The notes beneath the pieces were generated by a model. It saw only the letters and a program-made list of their open reading frames with translations. It was not told the origin of the DNA and ran no database searches. From an uncultured Cetobacterium sp. (GTDB lineage Bacteria; Fusobacteriota; Fusobacteriia; Fusobacteriales; Fusobacteriaceae), in NCBI RefSeq assembly GCF_947072685.1, contig NZ_CAMTIK010000003.1:61761-125760 (forward strand): a DNA stretch of 64,000 nucleotides. The letters run 5' to 3'. The stretch's first letter is position 1. The number at the start of each line of letters is the position of its first letter. Positions 11,111 through 20,006 of the stretch are shown piece after piece. A program made the position numbers and the translations under genes.

Positions 11111-11130
11111 TAGATAAATAAAGGAGAGAT

Positions 11131-12129
11131 ATGACTTATAAAATAAATGAGTTAGCTTCTCTACTTGCATGTGAGATTAAGGGAGATACTAGTTTAGAAA
11201 TTTCTGGACTAGCTCCCTTTTTTCAAGCTCAAGAAGGAAGTTTAACATTTGCATCGGATGAAAAATTTTTAAAAAAATTAAATGAAACAAAAGCTAGTGC
11301 AGTATTAGTGCCAGCAGGTATTGAATTGCCAAAAGATGGAAAGACGTATCTATTAGTAACAGAAAATCCAAGAGCATTAATGCCAAAATTATTAGGATTT
11401 TTTAAAAGAAAAACCAAAAAGATGGAAAAAATGATAGAGGAATCATCTGTAATTGGAGAGGGTACAAGCATACCTTTAAATACATACATAGGTCATGATG
11501 TGAAGATTGGAAAAGATGTAGTAATATATCCAAATGTAACAATTTGTGAAGGGGTAAGAGTTGGAGACAAAACTATAATATATCCAAATGTAACAATTAG
11601 AGAGTTTTGTGAAATTGGTAATTCTTGTGTTCTTCAACCGGGAGCTGTAATAGGATCGGATGGATTTGGATTTGTTAAAGTTAATGGAAATAATACAAAA
11701 ATAGAACAAATTGGTAGTGTAGTATTGGAAGACTTTGTAGAAATAGGAGCAAATACAACTGTTGATAGAGGAGCTATAGGAAATACAATTATAAAAAAAT
11801 ATACGAAAATAGATAATCTAGTTCAGATTGCTCATAATGATATAATAGGAGAGAATTGCTTAATTATATCTCAAGTTGGAATAGCAGGAAGCACTGAAGT
11901 TGGAGCAAATACAACACTTGGAGGTCAAGTTGGAGTAGCTGGACATCTAAAAATTGGAAGCAATGTTATGGTTGGAGCTAAATCTGGGATAATTGGGGAT
12001 GTGGCTGACAATCAAGTGGTAGCTGGACATCCGTTAATGAATTTAAAAGATGATTTAAGAGTGAAAGCTGCTCAGAAAAAATTACCTGAATTATTAAAAA
12101 GAGTTAAAGAGTTAGAAAAAAGATCATAA
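11131..12129 (+). CDS. lpxD: UDP-3-O-acylglucosamine N-acyltransferase LpxD
   Basis: 332-residue cytosolic enzyme of lipid A synthesis that adds the second acyl chain (N-linked) to UDP-3-O-acylglucosamine. Residues 1-100 form the uridine-binding domain, residues 105-300 a left-handed beta helix of hexapeptide repeats (for example [13 protein letters not shown]), and the C-terminus a short helix. The catalytic histidine lies in VQIAHND (His235), and GSDGFGF at 175-181 is conserved. Last gene of the envelope block; a terminator follows directly. It is direct evidence that the organism makes lipid A. Confidence 0.95.
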   Translation: MTYKINELASLLACEIKGDTSLEISGLAPFFQAQEGSLTFASDEKFLKKLNETKASAVLVPAGIELPKDGKTYLLVTENPRALMPKLLGFFKRKTKKMEKMIEESSVIGEGTSIPLNTYIGHDVKIGKDVVIYPNVTICEGVRVGDKTIIYPNVTIREFCEIGNSCVLQPGAVIGSDGFGFVKVNGNNTKIEQIGSVVLEDFVEIGANTTVDRGAIGNTIIKKYTKIDNLVQIAHNDIIGENCLIISQVGIAGSTEVGANTTLGGQVGVAGHLKIGSNVMVGAKSGIIGDVADNQVVAGHPLMNLKDDLRVKAAQKKLPELLKRVKELEKRS

Positions 12130-12130
12130 A

Positions 12131-12169
12131 AAAAATCTAAAAGAGTTGATAAAATTCTTTTAGATTTTT
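12131..12169 (+). terminator. Intrinsic terminator after lpxD
   Basis: A perfect 14-base inverted repeat (12131-12144 with 12156-12169) with an 11-base loop, followed by an AT-rich run of T. It closes the ktr-mnmG-rsmG-tamB-bamA-skp-lpxD run. Confidence 0.88.
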
Positions 12170-12189
12170 TATTTTTTTGAAGAAAGGTA

Positions 12190-12218
12190 TTTAATTTAAG
12201 GGTGTAACATGATACAAT
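12190..12218 (+). promoter_or_regulatory. Probable sigma-70 type promoter for the DUF2344 gene
   Basis: An extended -10 element TGATACAAT ends at 12218 (hexamer 12213-12218) with only a weak -35 (TTTAAT, 12190-12195) 17 bases upstream. It sits between the lpxD terminator and the gene at 12248, where a promoter is needed. Confidence 0.55.
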
Positions 12219-12247
12219 ATATAAAATAAAAAAAATGAGGTAAATAA

Positions 12248-12835
12248 ATGAAAAAGAGAATATTTTTTGATAAATGTGAGGAAATGAGGTTCATTTCTCA
12301 CCTAGATATGCTTAGATTTGCAGATAGATTATTAAAAAAAGCTCACATACCTATGAAATATAGTCAGGGATTTCATCCTAGACCAAAGATTTCATTAGGA
12401 AATCCTGTTTCGTTAGGAACAGAGGCCTATGGTGAGATTATGGATATAGAATTATCAGAAATGATGTCAAATGAAGAAGTAATGTCAAGAATGAATAGTG
12501 CAGCAGTTCCCGGGTTTTCTGTAAATAAAGTAGAAACAATAGAGGATAAAAGGAGTATAGCGGATATATATACAAATGCTGTGTTTGAAATTACTGGAAT
12601 AGAAGCGGATATAGATAAACTAGAAGAGCTTTTTAATAGAGATGAAATTATAGAGATAAAAGAGAAAAAAGGGAAAATTTCTGAAAGGAATTTAGGAGAA
12701 AGAGTGAAGAACTTTTCAAGAGAAGGAAATGTTATAAAATTAGAGTTGGTAAATACTTCACCAAATTCATTTTTAATATTAGCTGAAGTAGATGTAAAAG
12801 ATGTTCATATAGTAAAAAAAGGATATAAAATATAA
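12248..12835 (+). CDS. DUF2344 (TIGR03936) radical-SAM-associated protein
   Basis: 195-residue protein with the family hallmarks RFISHLDMLRFADRLLKKA (residues 14-32) and YSQGFHPRPKISLGNP (38-53). DUF2344 proteins are usually encoded beside, or fused to, a B12-binding radical SAM protein of unknown reaction. No such partner is present here: the neighbours are lpxD upstream and serS downstream. The molecular function is unknown. The start ATG follows GAGG at 12237. It has its own promoter after a terminator and probably forms an operon with serS, 34 bases downstream. Confidence 0.8.
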   Translation: MKKRIFFDKCEEMRFISHLDMLRFADRLLKKAHIPMKYSQGFHPRPKISLGNPVSLGTEAYGEIMDIELSEMMSNEEVMSRMNSAAVPGFSVNKVETIEDKRSIADIYTNAVFEITGIEADIDKLEELFNRDEIIEIKEKKGKISERNLGERVKNFSREGNVIKLELVNTSPNSFLILAEVDVKDVHIVKKGYKI

Positions 12836-12869
12836 CAAATATATAAATTAAGTATAAAGGAGAAGAGCT

Positions 12870-14141
12870 ATGCTAGATTTAAGATTTATTCGTGAAAATA
12901 TTGACGCAATACAAGAGATGCTTGTAAACAGAGGAAGTAACATCGATCTTCAGGAGTTTATAAAACTTGATTCGGAAAGAAGAGAGATTTTAACTGAAGT
13001 GGAGATGCTAAAAAATAAAAGAAATACTGAATCGGCAGAAGTTGCAAGAAGAAAAAAAGCAGGAGAAGATGCTTCAGAAATTATATCTGAAATGGGAATT
13101 GTTTCTGCAAAAATAAAAGAGTTGGATGCAAAACTATCTGAAGTAGAGGAGAAAGTAACATATTTCCAAATGACACTACCAAACATGTATCATTCAAGTA
13201 CTCCAATAGGAAAAGATGAGAATGACAATGTAGAGATAAGAACGTGGGGAACACCAAAAGAGTTCACTTTTAAACCAAAAGAACACTGGGAGATTGGTGA
13301 AAATTTAGAAATTTTAGATTTTGAAAGAGGAGCTAAATTAGGTGGTTCAAGATTTACAGTTTATAGAGGAGCTGCTGCAAGATTGGAAAGAGCTTTAATT
13401 AGTTTAATGCTGGACACACATACAACTGAGCATGGATATACAGAGCATTTAACACCACTTCTAGTGAGAAGAGAAATTTGTGAAGGGACAGGGCAACTCC
13501 CTAAATTTGAAGAGGATATGTATAAGACAACAGATGATATGTTTTTAATTTCAACTTCAGAAATTACATTGACAAATATTCATAGACAAGAGATTTTAAA
13601 TGAAAGTGACCTTCCTAAATACTACACAGCATACTCTCCTTGCTTTAGAAGAGAAGCTGGATCTTATGGAAGAGATTTAAAGGGATTGATAAGACAACAT
13701 CAATTCAATAAAGTAGAGATGGTAAAATTAGCAACACCAGAAACATCATATGATGAGTTAGAAAAGATGGTAGTAAATGCTGAGACAATTTTACAAAAGT
13801 TAGAATTACCATATAGAGTTATTCATCTTTGTTCAGGAGATATGGGATTTGGAGCTGCTAAAACTTATGATTTAGAAGTGTGGTTACCAGGACAAGATAA
13901 ATTTAGAGAAATATCTTCTTGTTCAAATTGTGGAGATTTCCAATCTAGAAGAATGGGGCTTAAATACAGACCTGAAGGAAGTTCAAAGAGTGAGTTCTGT
14001 CATACGTTAAATGGATCAGGACTAGCGGTAGGAAGAACGTTGGTAGCAATTATGGAAAACTATCAGCAAGAAGATGGATCTTTCTTAGTGCCAGAAGCAT
14101 TGGTACCTTATATGGGTGGAATGAAAGTTGTTAAAAAGTAG
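12870..14141 (+). CDS. serS: Seryl-tRNA synthetase
   Basis: 423-residue class II aminoacyl-tRNA synthetase. Residues 1-105 form the N-terminal antiparallel coiled coil that grips the tRNA long arm. Motif 2 appears as [20 protein letters not shown] and motif 3 as [20 protein letters not shown] near the C-terminus. Length is normal for bacterial SerRS. SD AAGGAG is at 12857-12862. There is no room for a T-box leader, as the upstream gap is 34 bases. The 3' end overlaps the start of the next small membrane-protein gene by 14 bases. Confidence 0.97.
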   Translation: MLDLRFIRENIDAIQEMLVNRGSNIDLQEFIKLDSERREILTEVEMLKNKRNTESAEVARRKKAGEDASEIISEMGIVSAKIKELDAKLSEVEEKVTYFQMTLPNMYHSSTPIGKDENDNVEIRTWGTPKEFTFKPKEHWEIGENLEILDFERGAKLGGSRFTVYRGAAARLERALISLMLDTHTTEHGYTEHLTPLLVRREICEGTGQLPKFEEDMYKTTDDMFLISTSEITLTNIHRQEILNESDLPKYYTAYSPCFRREAGSYGRDLKGLIRQHQFNKVEMVKLATPETSYDELEKMVVNAETILQKLELPYRVIHLCSGDMGFGAAKTYDLEVWLPGQDKFREISSCSNCGDFQSRRMGLKYRPEGSSKSEFCHTLNGSGLAVGRTLVAIMENYQQEDGSFLVPEALVPYMGGMKVVKK

Positions 14142-14598
14142 TATTTTAGTCCTATTTATTTTAAATCTTTTTACTAAGGATATGAGATTGTTAGGATTAT
14201 TACTTCTAGTTGGTTTAGGGCTAAATATTTTTTTTAATAAAGATATGATAAAAAATATAAAAAAGTTAAAATTTTTAATATTTATTTATCTGACAACATT
14301 TATAGCTCAGGTTTACTATCATCAAGAGGGCGAAGTACTATTTAAATTATTTAATATCTATGTAACAAAAGGTGGGATTTTAAATTTTGCATCAAGTTTT
14401 TTAAGGATAATAAATTTGATTGTATTATCTTGGTTAGTAAACACTCAAAAATTATTACCTAAAAGCTTAGCAGCATATCAACAGATAATTGAAGATGTAA
14501 TTGAACTTATTCCGGAAGTTTTTAAAATTTTTAAAAGTAAAAGAAAAATAAAGTGGTTTTTTAGATATATTTTAAGTCAAATAAAGATAAAAAACTAA
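14128..14598 (+). CDS. Small membrane protein, possibly an EcfT/CbiQ-like fragment
   Basis: 156-residue hydrophobic protein starting with TTG inside the end of serS. About four hydrophobic segments are visible (residues 3-14, 19-35, 45-62 and 85-105). The stretch [16 protein letters not shown] recalls the transmembrane EcfT/CbiQ component of energy-coupling-factor transporters, but the protein is much shorter than EcfT (about 260 residues), lacks recognisable coupling Ala-Arg-Gly helices, and no ECF ATPase gene is nearby. It may be a shortened or diverged relative or an unrelated protein. No good Shine-Dalgarno is visible, so expression by translational coupling from serS is likely. Confidence 0.5.
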   Translation: MLKSSILVLFILNLFTKDMRLLGLLLLVGLGLNIFFNKDMIKNIKKLKFLIFIYLTTFIAQVYYHQEGEVLFKLFNIYVTKGGILNFASSFLRIINLIVLSWLVNTQKLLPKSLAAYQQIIEDVIELIPEVFKIFKSKRKIKWFFRYILSQIKIKN

Positions 14599-14610
14599 TA
14601 GTTTCAAAAA

Positions 14611-14639
14611 TTGCTTTTAATAACAAAATTTGATATATT
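14611..14639 (+). promoter_or_regulatory. Promoter for the aldolase gene
   Basis: -35 TTGCTT (14611-14616), 17-base spacer, extended -10 TGATATATT (hexamer 14634-14639). The fba SD AGGAGG lies at 14658-14663. Confidence 0.75.
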
Positions 14640-14669
14640 ATAAATGAATAAAATATTAGGAGGAAAATC

Positions 14670-15647
14670 ATGTCATATAATTATAAAGATTTAGGATTAT
14701 CTAATACTAGAGAGATGTTCATAAAAGCCAATAAGGAGCACTATGCAGTTCCAGCATTTAACTTCAACAACATGGAGCAAATGTTAGCGATTGTAGAAGC
14801 TTGTGCTGAAATGGGTTCGCCAGTTATACTACAATGTTCAATGGGAGCATTAAAGTATATGACAAAAGAGGTAACTCCACTATTAGCGAAAGCAGCAGTA
14901 GATAGAGCTAGAGCAATGGGATCAGATATACCAGTTGCACTTCACTTAGATCACGGTCCAAGTTTAGAAGCAGTAAAATCTTGTATTGATACAGGGTTCT
15001 CATCTGTTATGATTGATGGATCTCACTATTCATTTGATGAAAATATAGCTGTAACAAAAGAAGTAGTAGAGTACGCTAAACAATTTGATATAACTGTTGA
15101 AGCTGAGTTAGGAGTTTTAGCAGGAATAGAGGATGATGTAGTTGCTGAGCATAGCATATTTACAAATCCAGAAGAGGTTGAAGAGTTTGTAGCTAAAACA
15201 GGAGTAGATTCATTAGCAATAGCTATTGGAACATCTCATGGAGCTCATAAATTTAAACCAGGAACAAATCCAAAGTTAGAACTTAATATATTAGCAGAGA
15301 TAGAGAGAAGACTTCCAGGATTCCCAATCGTATTACACGGTTCATCAGCAGTACCGCAAAAATATGTTGAGGAGATCAAGGCATTTGGTGGACAATTAAA
15401 AGATGCTATTGGAATTCCAGATTCAGAATTACATGGGGCAGCAAAATCAGGAGTTGCTAAGATAAATGTGGATACTGATGGAAGATTAGCGTTTACAGCA
15501 GGAGTAAGAAGAGTATTTGCTCAAACTCCAGCAGAGTTTGATCCTAGAAAATATTTAGGTGTTGCAAAAGAAGAGATGAAATCTTATTACAAGCAAAAAA
15601 TTGAAAATGTATTTGGATCAGCTAACGCATATAAAGCAGGAAAATAA
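14670..15647 (+). CDS. fba: Class II fructose-1,6-bisphosphate aldolase
   Basis: 325-residue zinc-dependent aldolase of glycolysis and gluconeogenesis, splitting fructose-1,6-bisphosphate into dihydroxyacetone phosphate and glyceraldehyde-3-phosphate. Family features are VPAFNFNNMEQMLA near the start, the zinc-ligand region ALHLDHGPS (about residues 90-98), AIGTSHGAHKF and VLHGSSAVP with a metal-binding His, and the phosphate site KINVDTDGR. It is monocistronic, with its own promoter upstream and a strong terminator directly behind the stop. Tagatose-bisphosphate aldolase is the main alternative, but length and motifs fit glycolytic aldolase. Confidence 0.92.
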   Translation: MSYNYKDLGLSNTREMFIKANKEHYAVPAFNFNNMEQMLAIVEACAEMGSPVILQCSMGALKYMTKEVTPLLAKAAVDRARAMGSDIPVALHLDHGPSLEAVKSCIDTGFSSVMIDGSHYSFDENIAVTKEVVEYAKQFDITVEAELGVLAGIEDDVVAEHSIFTNPEEVEEFVAKTGVDSLAIAIGTSHGAHKFKPGTNPKLELNILAEIERRLPGFPIVLHGSSAVPQKYVEEIKAFGGQLKDAIGIPDSELHGAAKSGVAKINVDTDGRLAFTAGVRRVFAQTPAEFDPRKYLGVAKEEMKSYYKQKIENVFGSANAYKAGK

Positions 15648-15656
15648 TAGATTTTA

Positions 15657-15690
15657 AGAGAGAATCCTAAAGGATTCTCTCTTTTTTTTT
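15657..15690 (+). terminator. Intrinsic terminator after fba
   Basis: Perfect 11-base arms (15657-15667 and 15672-15682) around loop TAAA, followed by a run of nine T. Confidence 0.93.
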
Positions 15691-15711
15691 GTTTAAATTT
15701 AAAAAAAGGTA

Positions 15712-15740
15712 TTGATTTTTTGATTCAAATGTAGTAATAA
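15712..15740 (+). promoter_or_regulatory. Probable promoter of the hydrogenase operon
   Basis: -35 TTGATT (15712-15717), 17-base spacer and a poor -10 TAATAA (15735-15740), in the gap between the fba terminator and the first hydrogenase gene. A repressor such as the Rex protein encoded at 25503 could act here, but I see no clear Rex dyad. Confidence 0.5.
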
Positions 15741-15773
15741 AGTACAGTGAAATTTAAAATAGGGAGGTAAGAA

Positions 15774-16280
15774 ATGGCATGCAATAACAATTTAAAAAAT
15801 GAAATGTATGAAGAGTTAAAAAAATTTATAGAAGATATAGAGGATAAACAAGGTGCTTTAATATCGGTACTTCACAAAGCACAAGAAATATTTGGATACT
15901 TACCACAAGAAGTGCAAGAGTTTACAGCTAAAGAGTTATGTCTTCCAATATCAAAAGTCTATGGAGTAGTAAGTTTTTATCATTTTTTTTCAATGAAACC
16001 TAAAGGAAGATATCCAATTTCGGTTTGTATGGGAACAGCATGTTATGTTAGAGGAGCAGAGAAAGTTTTAAATAGTGTTAAAAATTATTTAGGGATAGAT
16101 GTTGGAGAAACTACAGCTGATGGATTATTTTCTATTGATGCATTAAGATGTGTTGGAGCCTGTGGACTTGCACCGGTTGTTTTGATAGGAAAAGACGTAT
16201 ATGGAAAAGAAGAGGTAAAAGACATGAAAAAAATTTTAGAGAAATATCGTAAAAAAAATGAGCAAGAGGAGAAAAATTAA
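15774..16280 (+). CDS. hydC: NADH-dependent [FeFe]-hydrogenase small subunit, NuoE-like (HydC/HndA)
   Basis: 168-residue [2Fe-2S] thioredoxin-fold subunit related to NuoE of complex I. The four cluster cysteines are Cys85, Cys90 (CMGTAC), Cys126 and Cys130 (CVGAC). The N-terminal helical domain (residues 10-75) is also NuoE-like. With the next two genes it makes the three-subunit soluble hydrogenase known from Thermotoga and Acetobacterium (HydABC), which couples NADH and reduced ferredoxin oxidation to H2 formation. SD GGGAGG at 15762-15767. Operon gaps are 38 and 12 bases. Confidence 0.9.
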   Translation: MACNNNLKNEMYEELKKFIEDIEDKQGALISVLHKAQEIFGYLPQEVQEFTAKELCLPISKVYGVVSFYHFFSMKPKGRYPISVCMGTACYVRGAEKVLNSVKNYLGIDVGETTADGLFSIDALRCVGACGLAPVVLIGKDVYGKEEVKDMKKILEKYRKKNEQEEKN

Positions 16281-16318
16281 AGATTATAACTTAGTAAGAG
16301 TAATTTAGGAGGCTAAAT

Positions 16319-18106
16319 ATGGAAGAAAAAAAGAAAATACTCGTTTGCGGTGGTACTGGATGTATTTCAGCAAAGGGAGAAGAGATAGTAAAAAAATTAA
16401 GAGAAGTTTTAAAGCGTCATAGTTTAGAAAGAGAGGTTGAAGTTATTCAAACTGGATGTTTTGGATTTTGTGAAAAAGGTCCAATAGTAAAAATATTACC
16501 AGAAAACACATTTTATATAGAGGTAAAGCCCGAAGATGCAGAGAGAATTATTGTAGAAGATATTGTGGGGAAAAAAAGAATTATAGAACTTTTATATGTA
16601 GATCCAAGAACAGGTGAAAGTGTTTTTGAAGGTGAAAATATGGAGTTTTATAAAAAACAAGTGAGGATTGCTTTAAAAAATTGTGGAGAGATAGATCCAG
16701 AGCTAATACAACACTATATAGCTGTAAACGGATATGCTGCTTTGAAAAAAGTACTTACAACAATGTCACCAACAGATGTTGTAGCAAAGATAAAGAAATC
16801 TGGACTTAGAGGAAGAGGTGGAGGAGGATATTCTACCGGATTAAAATGGGAACATGCTGCTAAAAATATAGCTGAACAAAAATATGTGGTCTGTAATGCT
16901 GATGAAGGAGATCCAGGAGCGTTTATGGACAGATCTATTCTTGAAGGAGACCCACACAATATAATAGAGGGAATGATAATATCAGGTTATGCAATAGGGG
17001 CGACTAAAGGATTAGTTTACATAAGAGCAGAATATCCTTTGGCAATTAAAAGGTTGAGAAAGGCAATTGAAGATGCACGAAAAAATGGGATGCTAGGAGA
17101 AGATATATTTGGAATTAAATTTAATTTTGATATAGAGATAAAATACGGGGCAGGAGCTTTTGTTTGTGGAGAGGAAACAGCTCTTATTCATTCGATGGAG
17201 GGAGAAAGAGGAGAACCAACATCGAAACCGCCATATCCTGCAGAATCAGGCTATTGGGGGAAACCAACAATTGTTAATAATGTTGAGACATTAGCCAATA
17301 TATCTCAAATAATATTAAAAGGGACAGATTGGTTCAGAAGTATTGGTACAAAAAATTCGCCAGGAACAAAAGTATTTGCTTTAGCTGGTAAAATAAATAA
17401 TGTAGGATTAGTAGAGGTTCCTATGGGAACAACTTTAAGAGAGGTAATATTTGAAATCGGTGGCGGAATAAAAGATAATAAAAAATTCAAGTCAGTTCAA
17501 ACAGGAGGACCATCTGGTGGATGTCTAACAGAGAAAGATTTAGATACACCAATAGATTTTGATACATTGTTAGCCAAAGGATCTATGATGGGCTCTGGAG
17601 GAATGATAGTGATGGATGAAGACGACTGCATGGTAGCTGTATCAAAATTTTATTTGGAGTTTACAGTGGATGAGTCGTGTGGGAAATGTTCACCATGTAG
17701 AATTGGAAACACTAGATTGTGGGAGATATTGGATAGAATAACAAAAGGTAATGGAAAGCTAGAGGATATAAAGTTGCTTAGAGAATTGTCAGAAACAATA
17801 AAATCTACATCTTTATGTGGGCTTGGACAGACATCTCCAAATCCAGTTTTATCAACATTGAATCAATTTATGGATGAATATTTAGAGCATATAAATGAGG
17901 GGAAATGTAGAGCGGGACAGTGCCAAGCATTAAGAAAATATTTAATAAATGACAAGTGTGTTGGTTGTACAGCATGTGCTAGAGTGTGTCCAGTGGCATG
18001 TATTGAAGGAAAAGTTAAAGAGAGACATGTTATAGATCAAAGTAGATGTATCAAATGTGGAGCTTGTTATAGTTCTTGTAAATTTGGTGCAATAGACATA
18101 GCCTAA
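16319..18106 (+). CDS. hydB: [FeFe]-hydrogenase NuoF-like flavoprotein subunit (HydB)
   Basis: 595-residue NADH/FMN subunit. Residues 1-90 are a thioredoxin-like [2Fe-2S] domain (VCGGTGC and QTGCFGFC). The NuoF core has the FMN-binding glycine loop LRGRGGGGYSTGLKW at about 163-177, and the [4Fe-4S] ligands CGKCSPC plus a later Cys in TSLCGLGQ. The C-terminus carries two added ferredoxin [4Fe-4S] motifs, CVGCTACARVCPVACIEG and CIKCGACYSSCKFGA. This domain set is that of electron-bifurcating HydB/HndC rather than respiratory NuoF. It would transfer electrons between NAD(H), ferredoxin and HydA. Confidence 0.93.
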   Translation: MEEKKKILVCGGTGCISAKGEEIVKKLREVLKRHSLEREVEVIQTGCFGFCEKGPIVKILPENTFYIEVKPEDAERIIVEDIVGKKRIIELLYVDPRTGESVFEGENMEFYKKQVRIALKNCGEIDPELIQHYIAVNGYAALKKVLTTMSPTDVVAKIKKSGLRGRGGGGYSTGLKWEHAAKNIAEQKYVVCNADEGDPGAFMDRSILEGDPHNIIEGMIISGYAIGATKGLVYIRAEYPLAIKRLRKAIEDARKNGMLGEDIFGIKFNFDIEIKYGAGAFVCGEETALIHSMEGERGEPTSKPPYPAESGYWGKPTIVNNVETLANISQIILKGTDWFRSIGTKNSPGTKVFALAGKINNVGLVEVPMGTTLREVIFEIGGGIKDNKKFKSVQTGGPSGGCLTEKDLDTPIDFDTLLAKGSMMGSGGMIVMDEDDCMVAVSKFYLEFTVDESCGKCSPCRIGNTRLWEILDRITKGNGKLEDIKLLRELSETIKSTSLCGLGQTSPNPVLSTLNQFMDEYLEHINEGKCRAGQCQALRKYLINDKCVGCTACARVCPVACIEGKVKERHVIDQSRCIKCGACYSSCKFGAIDIA

Positions 18107-18118
18107 TGGAGGTATAAG

Positions 18119-19867
18119 ATGAAAAATGTTATAGTTACAATAGATGGAAAAGAGGTTGAAATATTAGCAGGAACAACTATATTGGAGGCAGCAAAATCTG
18201 TTGGGATAAAAATACCAAGTTTATGCTATATGAATATTCCGGAGATTGGGTTTAAAAATGACTGTGCTTCTTGTAGAATATGTGTAGTTGAAGTTGTTGG
18301 ACGAAAAAATTTAGTTCCGGCATGTGCCACGATGGTTTATCCTGGAATGATTATAAATACAAATACAATGGAAGTTTTGGAAAAAAGAAGAAATGTTTTA
18401 GAGTTAATGTTATCGAACCATCCAACAGATTGTTTAGTTTGTGCTAAAAACGGGAAGTGCGATTTACAAACATTAGCAATGGAGTTTGGAATTCGAGATA
18501 TTAGGTTTAAGGGTAAAATTTTTGAATATAGAAGAGAGGTTTCACCATCGATAGTAAGAGATTTAGATAAATGTATAATGTGTAGAAGATGTGAAAATAT
18601 GTGTAATAATATTCAAAAATGCCAAGTGTTATCAGGTATAAACAGAGGGTTTAAATCAGTTGTATCTACGGCATTTGAATTAGATTTGGATAAAACTAAC
18701 TGTACATTCTGTGGGCAGTGTGTTGCAGTTTGCCCAGTAGGAGCCCTATATGAAAAAGATTATACATGGGGACTTATAAAAGATTTAGCAAATCCTCAAA
18801 AAAGAGTGACAGTTCAGGTTGCACCAGCTGTAAGAGTAGCTATAGGAGAAGAATTTGGATTTGAACCAGGAACAGATGTAACAGGAAAAATAGTGACGGC
18901 ACTTAAGAAAATAGGTTTTGATGATGTGTTTGATACTGATTATGCAGCAGATTTAACAATTATGGAGGAAGCTGCAGAGTTTAAGTTGAGACTTGAAAAA
19001 CATTTGGCTGGAGATAAGAGTGTAAAGCTACCAATTCTTACTTCTTGTTGTCCAGCATGGGTGAAGTTTATTGAGCATCGTTATCCGGATATGTTGGATA
19101 TCCCATCTTCTGCAAAATCACCACAACAGATGTTTGGAGCAGTTTTGAAGAATATTTGGGGACCAGCTAGAGGAATAAAAAGAGAAGAGATAATAAATGT
19201 TTCAATAATGCCTTGTTTAGCAAAGAAGTATGAATCTTCAAGACCTGAATTTTTTGTAGATGGAATACCGGATGTGGATTATTCTATTTCAACAAGAGAA
19301 CTGGCTCATCTATTAAAGCAATCAAATATAGATTTGAAAGATTTAGAGGAAAATGATTTTGATAATCCCCTAGGTTATTCAACAGGAGCAGCTGTAATTT
19401 TTGGAAGATCAGGGGGTGTAATAGAGGCCGCAACAAGAACACTGTATGAATGGATGACCGATGAAACTTTAGAGGAAGTAGACTTTGTAGAGATGAGAGG
19501 CATGGATGGAATAAAAATTAGTGAAGTCCAAGTAGGGGATATAAAGGTAAGAATTGGAATTGCTAATGGATTGTCGGCAGCTAGGGAAATTTTAGACAAA
19601 GTTAGAAGTGGAGAGGAGTTTTTTCACGCAATTGAGATAATGGCATGTAAAGGAGGATGTGTTGGTGGAGGTGGACAGCCTTATCACCACGGTGAATTTA
19701 TTAAAGTTATTAAACGAGCAGAAGGTCTTCAAAAGATAGATGAAGGGAAAAGGTTTAGAAAATCTCATGAAAATCCATATGTTCAATCATTGTATGAAAA
19801 ATATTTAGAACATCCATTAAGTTCAGAAGCTCATAGAATATTACATACAAAATATTATTCAAAATAA
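18119..19867 (+). CDS. hydA: [FeFe]-hydrogenase catalytic subunit HydA
   Basis: 582-residue catalytic subunit. An N-terminal [2Fe-2S] plant-ferredoxin domain (Cys36, Cys49, Cys52, Cys55, Cys69 region) is followed by the His-Cys3 [4Fe-4S] motif (HPTDCLVC, KCDL, residues 101-114), two [4Fe-4S] ferredoxin motifs (residues 152-168 and 195-205), and the H-cluster domain: L1 TSCCPAW (308-314), L2 MPCLAKK (364-370) and L3 MACKGGC (508-514). L3 carries Lys where many enzymes have Pro. Maturases HydEFG are not in the window. Third and last gene of the operon, closed by a terminator. Confidence 0.95.
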   Translation: MKNVIVTIDGKEVEILAGTTILEAAKSVGIKIPSLCYMNIPEIGFKNDCASCRICVVEVVGRKNLVPACATMVYPGMIINTNTMEVLEKRRNVLELMLSNHPTDCLVCAKNGKCDLQTLAMEFGIRDIRFKGKIFEYRREVSPSIVRDLDKCIMCRRCENMCNNIQKCQVLSGINRGFKSVVSTAFELDLDKTNCTFCGQCVAVCPVGALYEKDYTWGLIKDLANPQKRVTVQVAPAVRVAIGEEFGFEPGTDVTGKIVTALKKIGFDDVFDTDYAADLTIMEEAAEFKLRLEKHLAGDKSVKLPILTSCCPAWVKFIEHRYPDMLDIPSSAKSPQQMFGAVLKNIWGPARGIKREEIINVSIMPCLAKKYESSRPEFFVDGIPDVDYSISTRELAHLLKQSNIDLKDLEENDFDNPLGYSTGAAVIFGRSGGVIEAATRTLYEWMTDETLEEVDFVEMRGMDGIKISEVQVGDIKVRIGIANGLSAAREILDKVRSGEEFFHAIEIMACKGGCVGGGGQPYHHGEFIKVIKRAEGLQKIDEGKRFRKSHENPYVQSLYEKYLEHPLSSEAHRILHTKYYSK

Positions 19868-19879
19868 AATAGAGTATTA

Positions 19880-19920
19880 AAAAAAAATAACAGTAGTGCA
19901 TTACTGCTGTTATTTTTTTA
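19880..19920 (+). terminator. Intrinsic terminator after hydA
   Basis: Hairpin of AACAGTAG with CTGCTGTT (one G-T pair), extended by flanking A and T runs, ending in seven T. Confidence 0.88.
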
Positions 19921-19933
19921 TTACCTTTAACTC

Positions 19934-19962
19934 TTTACAAAGGTAAGACAATGTAATATAAT
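19934..19962 (+). promoter_or_regulatory. Promoter for the peptidase T-like operon
   Basis: -35 TTTACA (19934-19939), 17-base spacer, consensus -10 TATAAT (19957-19962). It probably drives the long run pepT-like to accB. Confidence 0.8.
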
Positions 19963-20006
19963 CTAGTGAAGAATATTGAAAAAAAAGATAAACTTTGGGA
20001 GGGAAA

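Noticed and set aside
12836..12869. T-box leader for serS (and 46667-46688 for lysS)
   Set aside because: The gaps are 34 and 22 bases, far too short for a T-box, and no specifier or T-box core is present.
15683..15773. Rex operator in front of the hydrogenase operon
   Set aside because: Only loose AT-rich matches are visible, no clear TTGTTAA-type dyad; any Rex control would need binding data.
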